Assembly (NCBI GenBank): GCA_045657105.1
Contig: JAZOSN010000002.1
Location: 1 to 34,678, forward strand
Length of the DNA stretch: 34,678 nt
Reading direction: 5' to 3'
Origin: SIG672 sp045657105
Lineage (GTDB): Bacteria; Bacillota; Clostridia; Oscillospirales; CAG-272
In this document: piece after piece, positions 13,657-22,081 of the stretch
Layout of the letters: every line of letters begins with the position of its first letter
Position numbering within the stretch: the first letter of the stretch is position 1
Notes under the pieces: model-generated
The model's input: only the letters and a program-made list of their open reading frames with translations
What the model was told of the DNA's origin: nothing
Databases searched by the model: none
Position numbers and translations under genes: made by a program

Positions 13657-15387
13657 ATGAAAAATCTGCTTCATTATTTAAGTCCGTACAAAAAGCGGAT
13701 AGCCGGTACGCTTACGATCAAGGTCATCGGTACGGTTATGGATCTTTTCATTCCGTGGCTTCTTGCAATAATTATAGACGACGTAATTCCCACCGAGGAT
13801 CTCGGCTCCGTCGTCTTTTTCGGCGTTCTTATGATTGCCTGCGCGTTCTGCGCCCTGCTTTTCAACGTAATTGCAAACCGCTCGGCGTCGCTCGTTTCGG
13901 CGTACTGTATCCGAGCGATCAGGCACGATCTTTTTGAAAAAATATCCTATCTCGATGCATCTCAGATCGACGAGTTTTCAATATCCTCGCTTGAATCGAG
14001 AATAACGACCGACACCTACAACGTACAAAGAATGGTAAACACGATGCAGCGTATGACTATCCGCGCGATAATTCTCTTTATCGGCGGTCTTATAGTCACG
14101 TCTATTCAGGATCCGCTACTCACCCTTACCCTTATCTGCACGCTTCCTTTTATCGCGTTTTTTACTATAACAATAACGAAAAAGAGTATTCCGCTCTACG
14201 ACGAGCAGCACAAAGCGACCGACAAGCTTATAAAGGTCGTGCGCGAAAACACGTCCGGTGTCCGCATAATAAAAGCTCTCTGCCGAACACAGCACGAGAA
14301 AAAGCGCTTCGACAAGGTCAACAAAGAGGCGATACGTCGCGAAAAGAAGGCAAATATCGCAGTCGCGGCAACGAATCCGCTTATCAGTCTTTTCCTCAAC
14401 GTCGGACTCTCGGCAGTCATCGTGGTAGGCGCGCTTATGATACGCGGCGGACACAGCTCGGTCGGCAACATAATCGCGTTCATCAGTTACTTTACCATCA
14501 TATCAAACGCGATGATAATGGTATCGCGTATCTTCGTAAGCTATTCGAGCGGTGCCGCAGGAATGAAACGAATAAACGCGGTCCTCTTTTCCGAGCCGAG
14601 CCTTTGGGTTGAGGATTATTCCGACGGCGAGGAGAAAAAAGGAGATAAAAAGGCTCCTCACATCGAATTTTCAAGCGTATCCTTTGCATACAAAAGCCAC
14701 AAAACTCTTAACAACATATCATTTTCGCTTGCAAGAGGACAAACTCTCGGAATTCTCGGTACTACGGGAAGCGGAAAGAGCACTCTCATCTCACTGCTTA
14801 TGCGCGTTTACGATGCAGACGAGGGTGAGATAAAAATAGACGGAAGAAACGTAAAGGAGATCCCTACCGAGGAGCTCCGCTCGCGCTTCGGAAGCGTCTT
14901 CCAGAACGACTTTATAATGAACGACACGATAAAGGAAAACGTCGTTTTCGGGCGCGATATTTCGGACGAAAAGCTCGCAAAAGCATTCGAGCTCGCTCAG
15001 GCGGCAAATTTCGTAAACGAATATCCCGAAAAAGCCGATTATATGCTCGATATTAAGGGCGCAAACCTCAGCGGAGGTCAGAAGCAACGCCTCACTGTCG
15101 CGCGCGCACTTGCGGGAGATCCCGAAATACTCGTGCTTGACGACGCCTCTTCTGCGCTCGACTACAAGACCGACGCCGCACTCCGCCGTGCAATAAAGGA
15201 AAATTTCAAGGACACGACAACTCTCATCGTTTCTCAGAGAGTCAGCTCGATAATGCACGCCGATCTCATCATCGTCCTCGACAAGGGCGAAATGATCGGT
15301 TGCGGAAATCATGAGGAGCTACTTCTCTCCTGCGAGTATTACAGAGAAACGGCAAAGTCGCAGATGGGAGGTGTTTACCTTGGATAG
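13657..15387 (+). CDS. ABC exporter half-transporter, degenerate-site subunit
   Basis: 576 residues: six-helix membrane domain (about 15-310) then nucleotide-binding domain. Walker A GTTGSGKST (368-376), signature LSGGQ (471-475), Walker B ending Asp495 but followed by Asp496 rather than the catalytic Glu, and Gln527 in place of the switch His. This is the pattern of the non-catalytic half of heterodimeric exporters such as TM287/288 and LmrCD. Its intact LSGGQ serves the partner's catalytic site. Substrate unknown; drugs, peptides or lipids are all possible. The ATG has no clear Shine-Dalgarno because repeat copy 3 ends 6 nt upstream. The stop overlaps the partner's start. Confidence 0.93.
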   Translation: MKNLLHYLSPYKKRIAGTLTIKVIGTVMDLFIPWLLAIIIDDVIPTEDLGSVVFFGVLMIACAFCALLFNVIANRSASLVSAYCIRAIRHDLFEKISYLDASQIDEFSISSLESRITTDTYNVQRMVNTMQRMTIRAIILFIGGLIVTSIQDPLLTLTLICTLPFIAFFTITITKKSIPLYDEQHKATDKLIKVVRENTSGVRIIKALCRTQHEKKRFDKVNKEAIRREKKANIAVAATNPLISLFLNVGLSAVIVVGALMIRGGHSSVGNIIAFISYFTIISNAMIMVSRIFVSYSSGAAGMKRINAVLFSEPSLWVEDYSDGEEKKGDKKAPHIEFSSVSFAYKSHKTLNNISFSLARGQTLGILGTTGSGKSTLISLLMRVYDADEGEIKIDGRNVKEIPTEELRSRFGSVFQNDFIMNDTIKENVVFGRDISDEKLAKAFELAQAANFVNEYPEKADYMLDIKGANLSGGQKQRLTVARALAGDPEILVLDDASSALDYKTDAALRRAIKENFKDTTTLIVSQRVSSIMHADLIIVLDKGEMIGCGNHEELLLSCEYYRETAKSQMGGVYLG

Positions 15388-17212
15388 AGGACACAGACCG
15401 CCCTTCCGTCAGGACGCTCAGTCGAAGGACGACGGTGTAAAAATGTCGAAAAAATCGGTACTTTTACGCATAATGAAATATCTTATGACCCACAAAAAGA
15501 CGCTCTTTCTTGCCGCGGTCATTATGATAGTTTCGAATTTTCTCTCTCTTATGGGCCCCGAGCTGTCGGGAAAAGCCATTGACGCCATCGGAGAAAACGG
15601 CAACGTGGATCTTCGCTCGGTGCTCTTCTATGCAGGGCTTATGGTGCTCTTCTACGCGATCTCGGCAGGACTTTCATATCTGCTTTCTACGATTATGATC
15701 TCGCTCAGTAAGAGCGTTACGTACCGTATGAGAAAGGACGTTTTCGAGCATCTTTGCGACCTTCCCGTCGGATATTTCGACAAAAATCAGTCGGGAGATC
15801 TCGTCAGCCGTCTGACCTACGACATAGACACGGTCAACGCTTCCCTTTCAAACGATCTTATACATATAATTTCGGGAATAATAACCGTAGTCGTATGTGC
15901 ATATCAGATGTTCAGAATAGCGCCTGCGCTTATGCTTATATTCGTTATAACTATTCCTGCGCTCATCTTTTTCTCGCGTTACAGAGTCAAAAAGGTACGT
16001 CCGCTATTTTCCTACCGTTCGAAGAAATACGGAGAGCTTAACGGATACGCCGAGGAGATGCTTTCCGGTCAGAAAACGATCCGCGCCTACTCCAAGGAAA
16101 AGGTTATGATAGCGCGCTTTGACAAGCATAACGACGAAGCGGTAAAGGCCGAGCGAAATGCAGATTATCAGGCGTGTATCCTCGGACCGTCTGTAAACTT
16201 TATAAACAACATCACGCTTTCTCTTATCGGAATGTTCGGCGTTCTGCTCTTTATAACGACCAAGAGCTCGGCTTCGGGCGCTATGTTCACAATCGGTGCG
16301 CTTTCTTCCTTTATACAGTATGCGCGCAGATTTTCCGGACCGATAAACGAAACCGCGAACATCGTAAGCGACATACAGTCGGCTCTTTCGGCAGGAGCGA
16401 GAATATTCAGACTGCTCGACGAAAAGTGCGAGCCGACAGACGCCGAGGCGACCGAAAAGCTCTCGGAGAGCGGCATTTGCGAAAATGGCAACGCCGAAAT
16501 AAAGAACGTTTCCTTTGCCTACGTTGAGGAAAGAACCGTTCTTCACGACATCTCGATAGTCGCAGGACGTCACAAGACCGTCGCTCTCGTCGGCGCTACC
16601 GGTTGCGGCAAGACCTCGATAATAAATCTCCTTATGCGCTTTTACGATCCGGACAGGGGCGAAATACTCCTTGACGGCGTGAATACGAAAAACGCACCAA
16701 TATCAAGCGTCCGCCGCTCTTTTGCGATGGTGCTTCAAGATACCTGGCTCTTTGGCGGCAGTATAGCCGAAAACATTGCCTACGGACGCGACGACGCTAC
16801 GTTTGAAGAGATAGTCGAAGCGGCAAAGACCGCAAAGGTGCACGATTTCATAGAAAGTCTGCCCGACGGATATAGCACCGTCATAGACGAAAACGGAGCG
16901 AACGTTTCGAAGGGTCAGAAGCAGCTCATCACGATAGCGCGCGCCATTCTGCTCGATACTCCCTTCCTTATTCTCGACGAGGCGACCTCGAACGTTGACT
17001 CGCGGACAGAGGCTCTTCTCCATACTGCCATGGACGCCGCGATGCGCGACCGCACCTGCATAATCGTCGCTCACCGACTTTCGACCGTCCGAAACGCGGA
17101 CACGATAATCGTTATGGACAAGGGCAAAGTAATAGAAAAAGGAAATCACGACGAGCTCCTTGCCCTCGGCGGAGTGTATTCTTCACTATACAATTCGCAA
17201 TTCTCTGTTTAA
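15380..17212 (+). CDS. ABC exporter half-transporter, catalytic subunit
   Basis: 610 residues from TTG 15380-15382, chosen because GGGAGGT lies 7 nt upstream and the 8-nt overlap with the preceding stop is typical coupling; an ATG at codon 22 (before SKKSVLLR) is the alternative. Membrane domain about 40-335. Walker A GATGCGKTS (405-413), degenerate signature VSKGQ (509-513), Walker B Asp533 with catalytic Glu534, switch His565. The defects complement those of the partner: one functional and one degenerate ATP site in the heterodimer. Role as exporter is secure, substrate unknown. Confidence 0.94.
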   Translation: MDRGHRPPFRQDAQSKDDGVKMSKKSVLLRIMKYLMTHKKTLFLAAVIMIVSNFLSLMGPELSGKAIDAIGENGNVDLRSVLFYAGLMVLFYAISAGLSYLLSTIMISLSKSVTYRMRKDVFEHLCDLPVGYFDKNQSGDLVSRLTYDIDTVNASLSNDLIHIISGIITVVVCAYQMFRIAPALMLIFVITIPALIFFSRYRVKKVRPLFSYRSKKYGELNGYAEEMLSGQKTIRAYSKEKVMIARFDKHNDEAVKAERNADYQACILGPSVNFINNITLSLIGMFGVLLFITTKSSASGAMFTIGALSSFIQYARRFSGPINETANIVSDIQSALSAGARIFRLLDEKCEPTDAEATEKLSESGICENGNAEIKNVSFAYVEERTVLHDISIVAGRHKTVALVGATGCGKTSIINLLMRFYDPDRGEILLDGVNTKNAPISSVRRSFAMVLQDTWLFGGSIAENIAYGRDDATFEEIVEAAKTAKVHDFIESLPDGYSTVIDENGANVSKGQKQLITIARAILLDTPFLILDEATSNVDSRTEALLHTAMDAAMRDRTCIIVAHRLSTVRNADTIIVMDKGKVIEKGNHDELLALGGVYSSLYNSQFSV

Positions 17213-17348
17213 TGATTTTTCGGAGGGGCGCAGACAGCGAAAAACGATAAAATTGACAATTTTATACATATTTTTCCATAAATATCCTTTTTACTGCCTT
17301 TTTCTGTGAACTATTTGTTAACATTATGCCTTTTATATGGATTTACTA

Positions 17349-17377
17349 TTGAAATTCTCGAAAAAATCATATATAAT
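17349..17377 (+). promoter_or_regulatory. Sigma-A promoter of acpP
   Basis: TTGAAA (17349-17354), 17 bp, TATAAT (17372-17377). The rest of the 260-bp gap after the exporter (17213-17348) is AT-rich with no gene or terminator that I can support. Confidence 0.8.
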
Positions 17378-17473
17378 GAGTGAGGCAAGTGTGCGGCAGC
17401 GCACTGTCCGAAATTTAATAACGTCCGCACGTACTCAGTGTCGGGCAAAATCAATCGGAAGGATACATATTTT

Positions 17474-17704
17474 ATGAATATTTTCGAAGAGCTTACGCAG
17501 ATACTTGCAAAGCAGTTGCGCGTAGACGTCGAAAAAATCGAAAGATCCGCTGACGTGATGGAAGATCTCGGTGCAGACTCTCTCGACATTGTTGAAATCC
17601 TCATGATAGTTGAAGAACAGTTCGGAATTGCTGTTCCCGAAGAGGAGTTCCCCAACCTTCGTACAGTCGGAGAGCTGTGCGACTATATCGAAGCAAACAA
17701 CTGA
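17474..17704 (+). CDS. acpP: Acyl carrier protein
   Basis: 76 residues, acidic, with the phosphopantetheine site DLGADSLDIVE; Ser36 carries the arm. Carries acyl chains during fatty acid synthesis; it stands alone here rather than beside fab genes. ATG 17474-17476 preceded by GAAGGAT about 11 nt upstream; the longer frame in front is not used because it starts before the ribosome binding site. Confidence 0.96.
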   Translation: MNIFEELTQILAKQLRVDVEKIERSADVMEDLGADSLDIVEILMIVEEQFGIAVPEEEFPNLRTVGELCDYIEANN

Positions 17705-17715
17705 ATATGAAAATG

Positions 17716-17747
17716 ATCGGCAGATTAGTTTCTGCCGATTGTTTTTT
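17716..17747 (+). terminator. Intrinsic terminator after acpP
   Basis: Perfect 9-bp stem ATCGGCAGA / TCTGCCGAT with 6-nt loop followed by TGTTTTTT. Confidence 0.92.
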
Positions 17748-17751
17748 CCTA

Positions 17752-17780
17752 TTTACAAATTACTTTTTTTGTGCTATTAT
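17752..17780 (+). promoter_or_regulatory. Sigma-A-like promoter of the amidohydrolase gene
   Basis: TTTACA (17752-17757), 17 bp, TATTAT (17775-17780), directly after the acpP terminator. Confidence 0.65.
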
Positions 17781-17811
17781 TACTTTATCTTTTACTTTGA
17801 AAGGACTACCC

Positions 17812-18615
17812 GTGCAAATGAAGATCGCAGACGCGCACACACACATCTTTCCGAAAAAAATAGCCGTAAGGGCTTCGAAATCCATCGGAGATTTTTACGG
17901 ACTTGATATGGCATTCCCTGCCGACGTTGACATTCTCCGCGAAAACGAGAAAAAGATCGGAGCCGAGAGATGTCTTGTCTGCTCGGCGGCAGTCACCGCA
18001 TCGCAGGTCGTGACGATAAACGATTTTATATCGTCAGAGTGCCGCAAGGCAAAGGACGAGGGCGGTCTTATACTCGTGGGATTTTGCGCTATGCACCCCG
18101 AATTTGAGGGAATTACAGAGGAGCTTGACCGCGCAAAGGAGCTCGGACTCGTGGGAGTAAAGTTCCATCACGATTTTCAGAAATTCGACATAGACGATCC
18201 GAAGGCACTCCCGATGTACCGCGAGATCGCAAAGCGCGGTATGCCGATACTCTTCCACGCAGGAGATAACAGATACGACCATTCGGCACCGCACAGAATA
18301 GCAAACGTTATGCAGCAGATCCCCGAGCTCACGGTGATCGCCTCGCATTTCGGCGGCTATCAGCGTTGGCACGAGCTCGACTGCATTGACAGAAGTGCAA
18401 ACATATATTTCGACACGTCAAGCTCGCTTGATTTTCTGCCGATCGAAAAGGCAAACGCGATAATCGAGCGTTTCGGAACGGACAAGTTTATGTTCGGCAC
18501 TGATTTCCCGATGTGGGACGCCGAAAAGGAGCTTGAAAGATTTATGAAGCTCGGTCTTTCCGAGAGCGAGCGCGAGGACGTTCTTTACAACAACTTCCGC
18601 CGTCTTTTCGGATAA
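17812..18615 (+). CDS. Metal-dependent amidohydrolase family protein (Amidohydrolase_2-like)
   Basis: 267 residues, TIM-barrel metal hydrolase. The N-terminal metal motif is DAHTHIF (His9, His11), later blocks are GVKFHHDFQ, LFHAGDN, ASHFGGYQRW and GTDFPMW, with the terminal Asp as expected. Relatives include decarboxylases and lactonases of the ACMSD group and uncharacterised hydrolases; substrate cannot be named. GTG 17812-17814 is chosen because AAAGGA is 6 nt upstream; ATG 17818 is only two codons later. Single-gene unit between its own promoter and the tRNA promoter. Confidence 0.85.
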   Translation: MQMKIADAHTHIFPKKIAVRASKSIGDFYGLDMAFPADVDILRENEKKIGAERCLVCSAAVTASQVVTINDFISSECRKAKDEGGLILVGFCAMHPEFEGITEELDRAKELGLVGVKFHHDFQKFDIDDPKALPMYREIAKRGMPILFHAGDNRYDHSAPHRIANVMQQIPELTVIASHFGGYQRWHELDCIDRSANIYFDTSSSLDFLPIEKANAIIERFGTDKFMFGTDFPMWDAEKELERFMKLGLSESEREDVLYNNFRRLFG

Positions 18616-18633
18616 AAACCGTATATGATAAGT

Positions 18634-18673
18634 CCGCGCGAGGCACTGACGGATAAAATCAGACCTTGCGCGG
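18634..18673 (+). terminator. Possible terminator hairpin after amidohydrolase gene
   Basis: Ten-bp GC-rich stem CCGCGCGAGG (18634-18643) / CCTTGCGCGG (18664-18673, one G-U pair) with a 20-nt loop. The U-run (GTTTTT) comes about 12 nt later than usual, so termination efficiency is doubtful. Confidence 0.4.
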
Positions 18674-18734
18674 CAGAAAGACAGCGTTTTTACATATTTT
18701 TAATAAAAAAATTGTATTTTTGCATTTTTTCATC

Positions 18735-18763
18735 TTGACAAACGCTTCAAATTATGTTATACT
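18735..18763 (+). promoter_or_regulatory. Sigma-A promoter of the tRNA-secG unit
   Basis: TTGACA (18735-18740), 17 bp, TATACT (18758-18763), 32 bp before the tRNA. Confidence 0.85.
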
Positions 18764-18795
18764 ATGGAGCACGCGGAAATTCTCCCTTGTTATAG

Positions 18796-18869
18796 GGGCC
18801 ATTAGCTCAGTTGGTCAGAGCTACCGGCTCATAACCGGTTGGTCCGGGGTTCGAATCCCTGATGGCCCA
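18796..18869 (+). tRNA. tRNA with CAU anticodon (tRNA-Met, possibly tRNA-Ile2)
   Basis: 74 nt cloverleaf: acceptor GGGCCAT/ATGGCCC, D-stem GCTC/GAGC, anticodon stem ACCGG/CCGGT with loop CTCATAA, T-stem CGGGG/CCCTG with TTCGAAT, discriminator A. No 3' CCA is encoded. CAU can be elongator Met, or Ile2 once C34 is changed to lysidine; C4-G69 and C5-G68 pairs and the CTCATAA loop are compatible with Ile2, so identity is left open. It is not the initiator, because the acceptor has a paired first base. Confidence 0.93.
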
Positions 18870-18875
18870 CTTACC

Positions 18876-18904
18876 AAGACCGCTTGTTCAAGACAAGCGG
18901 TCTT
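18876..18904 (+). terminator. Hairpin between tRNA and secG
   Basis: Perfect 12-bp stem AAGACCGCTTGT / ACAAGCGGTCTT, 5-nt loop, followed by ATTACA rather than a long U-run. May be a partial terminator or a processing hairpin that separates the tRNA from the secG message. Confidence 0.65.
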
Positions 18905-18957
18905 ATTACAAAGCATCAAATACGTTGCCGCTCGCGGCAAATTACGGAGGAAATAAA

Positions 18958-19338
18958 ATGGAAATACTTATTGGAGTTTTACTAATTCTCGTTTCGATTT
19001 TTCTTATAGTTGCAGTTCTTTTCCAGAGCAGCAAGAATGCTCGTCTTTCGGGCGCTATCGCAGGCGGTGCAGAAACCTTCTTCGGTAAGACCAAGGGCAA
19101 GTCGATAGACAAGAAGCTCAGCTCTCTCACCGTTATCGTAAGCATTATTTTTGCAGTTGTTGTTCTTGCACTTTACGCTATTCAGCCCGGCAAGGCAAAG
19201 CTCAGTTATGACTACGATTTCCTTAACAACTACGTTGAGGGCGTAAAGAACGGAACGATCGAGGTTACCGTTTCCGAGGAAGAGGAAGAAGAGCACGACC
19301 ACGAGGACGAAAGCACCGACGAGAGTGCAGATAACTGA
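18958..19338 (+). CDS. secG: Preprotein translocase subunit SecG with acidic C-terminal tail
   Basis: 126 residues. Two transmembrane helices (about 2-22 and 55-75) around the conserved loop FQSSKNARLSGAIAGGAETFFGKTKGKS that defines SecG of the SecYEG channel. Usual SecG proteins are about 75-80 residues; this one adds about 45, ending in a run of Glu/Asp/His (SEEEEEEHDHEDE, from residue 106). GGAGG lies 6 nt before the ATG. No separate promoter is seen; it is probably read from the tRNA promoter through the hairpin at 18876-18904. Confidence 0.93.
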   Translation: MEILIGVLLILVSIFLIVAVLFQSSKNARLSGAIAGGAETFFGKTKGKSIDKKLSSLTVIVSIIFAVVVLALYAIQPGKAKLSYDYDFLNNYVEGVKNGTIEVTVSEEEEEEHDHEDESTDESADN

Positions 19339-19347
19339 TAAAAGATC

Positions 19348-19384
19348 ATAAGCCATTTTGCTATCGCAAAATGGCTTGTTTTTT
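19348..19384 (+). terminator. Intrinsic terminator after secG
   Basis: Twelve-bp perfect stem AAGCCATTTTGC / GCAAAATGGCTT, 4-nt loop, then GTTTTTTG. Confidence 0.92.
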
Positions 19385-19394
19385 GCAAAAAGTA

Positions 19395-19423
19395 TTGATT
19401 TACAGATGCGGTGATGATATAAT
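19395..19423 (+). promoter_or_regulatory. Sigma-A promoter of the esterase operon
   Basis: TTGATT (19395-19400), 17 bp, TATAAT (19418-19423), 33 bp before the start codon of the esterase. Confidence 0.75.
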
Positions 19424-19456
19424 ATACAAAACTATCCGTCTAAAAGGAGAAGAATC

Positions 19457-20269
19457 ATGATAATAAAAAAGATTTCTCTGAGAGAAGATTCTCCCGACAT
19501 CTCGATAACCGCTTATCTGAACGATACAAAGGGCGGCACCGCTCGCGACACTATGTTTGTTATACCGGGGGGAGGATATACTCACGTATGCTCTGACCGC
19601 GAGGGCGAAATGGTAGCTCTCGCATACCTAACGAGAGGATATAACGCCTTCGTTCTGAACTACTCTGTCAAGGAAAACGCTAAATTTCCCCGCTCGCTTT
19701 GCGACGCTTCGCTCGGTATGAGCTATATCAGAAAGCATGCCGAGGAGTATAACGTAAATCCCGACCGCATCTTCGCCGTCGGTTTTTCGGCAGGCGGACA
19801 CCTCGCAGGCTCGCTCGGTCTTATGTGGGATCTGCCGGAGATATATGAGATCACAGGCATAGAGTTCGGCTCGAACAGACCGAACGGAATTGTCCTCGGA
19901 TATCCCGTAGTTTCGGGTAAAAAGTGGGCATCTCATGCAGGATCCTTCCGAAATCTTCTGCAAAAAGACGATCCGAGTGATATCGAGCTTGAACTCTACT
20001 CGCTCGAAAATCACGTAAATCCCAAAACCGCGCCGCCTATGTTTTTGTTCCACACGAACACCGATCAGGCGGTACCGATAGCAGGATCTATGCTCCTCGC
20101 TCTCGAATATGCCAAAAACAAGCTTCCTATGGAGATACACGTTTTCCCGAAGGGACCTCACGGATTTGCTCTTGCGAACAAATCGACCTGGTGCGGCTGG
20201 GAAAATCATATAATTCCCGAGGCAGAGGCTTGGGTTGAGCTTTCGCATCGCTGGATGCAGTCTTTATAA
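19457..20269 (+). CDS. Alpha/beta hydrolase, carbohydrate-esterase-like
   Basis: 270 residues, cytoplasmic (no signal peptide). Oxyanion segment PGGGY (37-41), nucleophile elbow GFSAGGHLAG with Ser111, Asp in HTNTDQAVP and His in GPHGFAL near the C-terminus complete the triad. Overall layout matches the acetyl-xylan/feruloyl-esterase-like (BD-FAE) and acetylesterase group that removes acyl groups from sugars. AAAGGAGAAG precedes the ATG. First gene of a three-gene operon; the next gene is 27 nt downstream. Confidence 0.88.
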   Translation: MIIKKISLREDSPDISITAYLNDTKGGTARDTMFVIPGGGYTHVCSDREGEMVALAYLTRGYNAFVLNYSVKENAKFPRSLCDASLGMSYIRKHAEEYNVNPDRIFAVGFSAGGHLAGSLGLMWDLPEIYEITGIEFGSNRPNGIVLGYPVVSGKKWASHAGSFRNLLQKDDPSDIELELYSLENHVNPKTAPPMFLFHTNTDQAVPIAGSMLLALEYAKNKLPMEIHVFPKGPHGFALANKSTWCGWENHIIPEAEAWVELSHRWMQSL

Positions 20270-20296
20270 ACGATCTTTAATAAGGAGAAAATCATC

Positions 20297-21238
20297 ATGA
20301 ACGAACTTAAAAGAAGCATAATTATCCGTTTCCACGACGCCTGCGACGAGTGGATAGACATTCTCAAAAGAGGAAATTACAACACCCTCGGACTTCATTT
20401 CATAACCACGAAGAACACCATGGAGGACTACCTCGCGTGGTTGAACGCCGACGGAAGAAAATTCATCGAAAAGGTTGAAGCCGAAGGTATTCTTGTAGAG
20501 CACGAGCTTCACGCTCTGCGCTATCTTCTGCCCAGAGATCTCTTTAACGAGCATCCCGAATATTTCAGAGTAAACACCGCAGGAAATCGCGCAAACGATC
20601 ACAACCTCTGTCTGCAATCGAAGGAGGCTCTTGAAATCGTTGCCGAGCGCTCCTACGGACTCGCAAAGGAGCTCAGACAGAAGGGACACCGCTATTATCT
20701 CTGGACGGACGACGTAGAGGACGCTTGGTGTCACTGCGAGGAGTGCAAAAAGCTCTCTGCTTCCGACCAGAACCTTATGATGGCAGAATACATTCTCAAA
20801 GGACTCAGACGCTACGACGAGCAGGCAGAGCTCTGCTATCTTGCATACCACGATGCGGTAGTTCCGCCCACAAGACCTATTCCCGAGGGCATTTTCGCGG
20901 AATACGCTCCGATACACAGAGATATGTTTACTCCGGTAATCGAGGGCGAAAACGCGGTACACGCCGAAACGGTAAAGGAGCTTTTAAAGACCTTCCCTGC
21001 CGAAAAAGCGGAGATACTCGAATATTGGCTGGACGTTTCATTCTACACAAAATGGGGCAGACTGCCGCTTATACAGGTTCCCTATCACGAGGACATTCTG
21101 AAAGCCGACTTTGAATTCTACAAGTCGCTCGGCGTATGCGCGATAAAGACCTTCGGCGCGTATATGGACAAGGCTTATCTCGAAAAATACGGAGATAAGG
21201 AGATAGTTGACTACGGCAACCTCCTTAGCAGGGATTAA
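20297..21238 (+). CDS. DUF4838-like protein, probable carbohydrate-active TIM barrel
   Basis: 313 residues, no signal peptide. The central segment WTDDVEDAWCHCEECKKLSASDQNLMMAEYILKGLR, with its three clustered Cys, matches the hallmark of the DUF4838 family (seen next to alpha-glucuronidase-like and glycan-degrading genes); LHFITTKNTMEDYLAWLN and NEHPEYFRVN are also typical of that fold. It is shorter than many members, which carry extra domains. Substrate and catalysis unknown. AAGGAG lies about 8 nt before the ATG. Adjacent to a sugar-esterase-like gene, which suggests intracellular handling of an acylated sugar or uronide. Confidence 0.75.
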   Translation: MNELKRSIIIRFHDACDEWIDILKRGNYNTLGLHFITTKNTMEDYLAWLNADGRKFIEKVEAEGILVEHELHALRYLLPRDLFNEHPEYFRVNTAGNRANDHNLCLQSKEALEIVAERSYGLAKELRQKGHRYYLWTDDVEDAWCHCEECKKLSASDQNLMMAEYILKGLRRYDEQAELCYLAYHDAVVPPTRPIPEGIFAEYAPIHRDMFTPVIEGENAVHAETVKELLKTFPAEKAEILEYWLDVSFYTKWGRLPLIQVPYHEDILKADFEFYKSLGVCAIKTFGAYMDKAYLEKYGDKEIVDYGNLLSRD

Positions 21239-21245
21239 GGTGACT

Positions 21246-22037
21246 ATGAAAAAAATTTTTGCCGCCTTACTGCTCTTTTCACTGAGCCTCTGCCTTTTCT
21301 CCTGCAAGAGCGATAGCGCGTATGAAATTTACGAAAAAGCTCTTGAAAGCACGTCCGAGATGAGCTACCAGAAGTTCGATCTATCGGTCAGATCCACCGT
21401 TTTTTCGGGTGGCGAGGAGCGCGAAAAAAGCAACAAAACGCTCTTTAAATTCATACGCGAGGACGGAAATATATCCTTCTACTGCGAAAGATATATTTCG
21501 GTGACAAACGAAACCTCAACCGTCAGTGCGGTGCTGTATCACCATTATCAGGACGGCGTTATGTATCAGACCTTCGCCACGACGAAGATGAAGCACGAGC
21601 TTTCCGCCGAGGAGTTTGACGAAAAGTATCTTGATCTCGGCGATCTTATGCTTAAAATCCCCGAAAGCAAGCTTCAAGGCATCAAAGCAGAGGAAAATTC
21701 TGACGACGGATACACCTTCTCGGTCACGCTTTTTCCGGAGGAGCTTGAAGAGCCCGAACAGAAAAAGCTATCCACCATTCTTAACGCGTACTGCAAGGAG
21801 CGCTTTGACGGAGATCACGCCTTTGTCGATCATATGACGGTGAAGGTAAACACCACGTTTGACGGATATTTTGACAGCTACTCGCTCTGTTTCAATGCGA
21901 TAGGCGAGATCGGCGGAGTTGACTCACGTCAACAGATCGAGATCGACGCCAAAATAATCAACCCCGACAGTCATTTCGTTATCGCAAAGCTTGCAGGAAC
22001 CTCCGAATACACCGAAGGCTCACTTGATATAGAATAA
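21246..22037 (+). CDS. Putative secreted lipoprotein
   Basis: 263 residues. Signal peptide MKKIF plus hydrophobic stretch and lipobox LFSC (Cys20 is the lipidated residue). The mature part is Glu/Lys-rich with regular beta-strand alternation (YEIYEKALESTSEMSYQKFDL then SVRSTVFSGGEEREK), similar in style to DUF6612/LppX-type lipid- or ligand-binding lipoproteins, but no domain is certain. Start 21246 is preferred over an upstream in-frame codon because AAGGTGA sits 5 nt before it and gives a proper signal peptide. Begins 7 nt after the DUF4838 gene, so it is in that operon. Confidence 0.75.
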   Translation: MKKIFAALLLFSLSLCLFSCKSDSAYEIYEKALESTSEMSYQKFDLSVRSTVFSGGEEREKSNKTLFKFIREDGNISFYCERYISVTNETSTVSAVLYHHYQDGVMYQTFATTKMKHELSAEEFDEKYLDLGDLMLKIPESKLQGIKAEENSDDGYTFSVTLFPEELEEPEQKKLSTILNAYCKERFDGDHAFVDHMTVKVNTTFDGYFDSYSLCFNAIGEIGGVDSRQQIEIDAKIINPDSHFVIAKLAGTSEYTEGSLDIE

Positions 22038-22051
22038 TTTGACTTATATGT

Positions 22052-22079
22052 AAAAAACGGCGTTCTCACGCCGTTTTTT
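22052..22079. terminator. Bidirectional terminator between lipoprotein and spoIIQ-like genes
   Basis: Stem AAAAAACGGCG / CGCCGTTTTTT (11 bp, 6-nt loop) with U-run on either strand; serves the two convergent genes. Confidence 0.92.
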
Positions 22080-22081
22080 CT

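Noticed and set aside
18796..18869. Initiator tRNA-fMet
   Set aside because: The first acceptor base pair is a normal G-C, whereas the initiator has an unpaired 1-72; the anticodon stem lacks the three G-C pairs in initiator order.
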